16,205 bases of DNA from an uncultured Pelagibacteraceae bacterium. Lineage in GTDB: Bacteria > Pseudomonadota > Alphaproteobacteria > Pelagibacterales > Pelagibacteraceae. Where the stretch lies: NCBI GenBank assembly GCA_902533955.1, contig CACANV010000009.1, positions 1-16,205 on the forward strand, given 5' to 3'. Under the pieces are notes generated by a model, which made no database searches, was not told the origin of the DNA, and worked only from the letters and a program-made list of their open reading frames with translations. The position numbers were made by a program, and so were the translations under genes. Below are positions 15,248-16,205 of this stretch, one piece after another (position 1 is the stretch's first letter; every line of letters starts with the position of its first letter).

Positions 15248-15663
15248 TTTTTATCGTCAATATCCTCATATTCACCTTCAATAAAGTTTTTTTCTTTATT
15301 ACTTTTATTTTTTTTTGAGTATTTATTTGAAATATTTTTAATTATAAATTTTCTAGTAAAAGGAAAAATTAATAATATCCCTAAAAAATCTGTTGCAAAT
15401 CCAGGCAATATTAATAGCATCGCTGCGAAAGCTAGCGTGGCACCAGAAATAATTTCATAAATTGGTAATTCATTTTTCATTAATTGAGTAATACCCGATT
15501 TTAAAGTATTAAAGCCTTCATATCTTACATAATAAATACCCAATATAGCTGTCGTTAAAATCAGAAAAATTGTATTTAATGCTCCTATTTGAGAACCAAT
15601 TTTAATAAATAGATAAATTTCTATTAATGGAATGAGTATTATAAGTAATAATGCTGTGTTCAT
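15244..15663 (-). CDS. fxsA: FxsA family inner-membrane protein
   Basis: FxsA is a small cytoplasmic-membrane protein; in Escherichia coli overexpression of its homolog relieves F-plasmid exclusion of phage T7, but its normal role is unknown. The 139-residue protein begins with a hydrophobic segment (4-22) carrying the conserved PLIE (12-15). A second segment spans 27-45. After the amphipathic YEGFNTLKSG region a long hydrophobic stretch (72-101) contains the family signature LPGFATDFLGILLIFPFTR (86-104). A charged, Lys/Asn/Glu-rich tail follows. The ATG at 15663 fits the family N-terminus. It is co-transcribed with secB by a 4-bp overlap and diverges from the Tim44-like gene across a 59-bp spacer. 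Confidence 0.9.
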   Translation of the reverse strand: MNTALLLIILIPLIEIYLFIKIGSQIGALNTIFLILTTAILGIYYVRYEGFNTLKSGITQLMKNELPIYEIISGATLAFAAMLLILPGFATDFLGILLIFPFTRKFIIKNISNKYSKKNKSNKEKNFIEGEYEDIDDKK

Positions 15664-15686
15664 TTGTCTATAGTCTAAATCCCCAG

Positions 15687-15715
15687 TTGAAATTAATCAA
15701 CATAGTAACTATTAT
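15687..15715 (+). promoter_or_regulatory. Candidate sigma70 promoter of the Tim44-like gene
   Basis: TTGAAA (15687-15692, five of six -35 bases) and TATTAT (15710-15715, five of six -10 bases) are separated by 17 bases, the optimal spacing. The predicted start near 15722 falls at or just before the ATG at 15723, which would give a leaderless or nearly leaderless mRNA. Two small inverted repeats, GTTGA-N6-TCAAC (15686-15701) and ATAGT-A-ACTAT (15702-15712), overlap these elements and could be an operator. Confidence 0.4.
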
Positions 15716-15722
15716 TTAAGTT

Positions 15723-16205
15723 ATGAATTATAGCTTTGAATACATTGATATTATACTTCTGGCAATGATTGCTGGGTTTATTTTTCTAAGATTAAGAGGA
15801 ATTTTAGGAAAAAAAACGGGATATGAAGATGATATAAGCTCTTCTTTCCCTCAAGAGTCTACGGAAACAAAATCATCTATAAAATTAAATGATAGTTCCT
15901 TTGATGAAGAAGCAAAGAAAGAGTTTTTAAAAGGAGCTAAAATTGCTTACGAAACTATTGTTACAAATTTTTCAAATGGAAAACTTAAAGATATAAAATC
16001 TTTGCTGGATAAAAATGTTTATGAACAATTTAATGAAGCAATTCAAAATAGAAAATTAAAAAATGTTTCATCAGATACTACATTTATAGGAATTAATTCT
16101 GCTACAATTAAAGAACATAAGCAAAATAAAAACATGTTAGAAGTAACAGTAGAATTCATAAGTGAAATTATTTCCTGCATCAAAGATAAAGACAACCAAA
16201 TTGTT
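15723..16205 (+). CDS. Tim44/TimA-like membrane-associated protein, C-terminus cut by window edge
   Basis: The frame runs open for 161 codons from the ATG at 15723 to the window edge. It starts with MNYSFEYIDIILLAMIAGFIFLRLRGILGKKTGYE: a single N-terminal membrane segment (about 7-23) followed by the LRLR-LGK-TG motif typical of alphaproteobacterial Tim44-domain proteins. After a short low-complexity linker comes the Tim44-like domain, with EFLKGAKIAYETIVTNFSNGKLKDIKSLLDKNVYEQFNEAI and, later, VEFISEIIS. These proteins resemble the matrix-side motor subunit Tim44 of the mitochondrial import machinery; the bacterial role is not settled. In many alphaproteobacteria the gene sits divergent from fxsA-secB, as here, often followed by mltA and smr, which would lie outside this window. 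No Shine-Dalgarno sequence is visible. Confidence 0.88.
   Translation, partial: MNYSFEYIDIILLAMIAGFIFLRLRGILGKKTGYEDDISSSFPQESTETKSSIKLNDSSFDEEAKKEFLKGAKIAYETIVTNFSNGKLKDIKSLLDKNVYEQFNEAIQNRKLKNVSSDTTFIGINSATIKEHKQNKNMLEVTVEFISEIISCIKDKDNQIV

Noticed and set aside
1..16205. tRNA, rRNA, CRISPR arrays, insertion sequences, prophage or defence genes
   Set aside because: No repeat-spacer pattern, transposase or integrase motif, or RNA gene was recognised; all of the sequence is accounted for by core genes and short spacers.

Overview
This 16.2 kb window is very AT-rich, tightly packed bacterial chromosome with an alphaproteobacterial gene order. Very low GC, spacers of zero to a few bases, many start/stop overlaps, almost no Shine-Dalgarno sequences and a complete free-living gene set (shikimate, heme and CoA synthesis) suggest a streamlined marine alphaproteobacterium of the SAR11/Pelagibacterales type. 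That assignment is inferred from gene content and style, not from a marker search.

Layout. Left edge: holA (clamp-loader delta, lacking only its first few codons) on the + strand runs into a long minus-strand series read right to left: hemE, hemH, hemJ, rho, mnmE, mnmG, rsmG, parA, parB (10355 down to 960). A 284 bp gene-free gap (10356-10639, about 82% AT by hand count) follows. From it a plus-strand series runs the other way: ppsR-like regulator, maf, aroE, an SDR dehydrogenase, coaE, dnaQ (10640-14828). Then secB and fxsA lie on the minus strand, and a Tim44-like gene (timA type) starts on the plus strand and leaves the window at its right edge.

How it fits together. hemJ-hemH-hemE on one side of an intergenic gap and PPSR-maf-aroE-coaE-dnaQ-(secB-fxsA) on the other is the gene order known around the replication origins of Caulobacter and Rickettsia. 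Transcription diverges from the gap. A parABS partition system sits about 7.2 kb away, with a perfect canonical parS site written into the rsmG coding sequence. The gap is therefore the best candidate for the chromosomal origin (oriC), and the window reads as an origin-proximal domain carrying replication (holA, dnaQ), segregation (parA, parB, parS), tRNA/rRNA modification (mnmE, mnmG, rsmG), transcription termination (rho), late heme synthesis and membrane/export functions (secB, fxsA, timA).

The main oddities are: the oriC candidate with few recognisable DnaA boxes; an SDR gene inserted between aroE and coaE; a TTG start for rsmG; hairpins lying on both overlapping convergent gene ends; a 13-A run inside dnaQ; and a timA promoter candidate that would give a nearly leaderless message. 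I found no new defence, mobile or CRISPR system, and no tRNA or rRNA gene.
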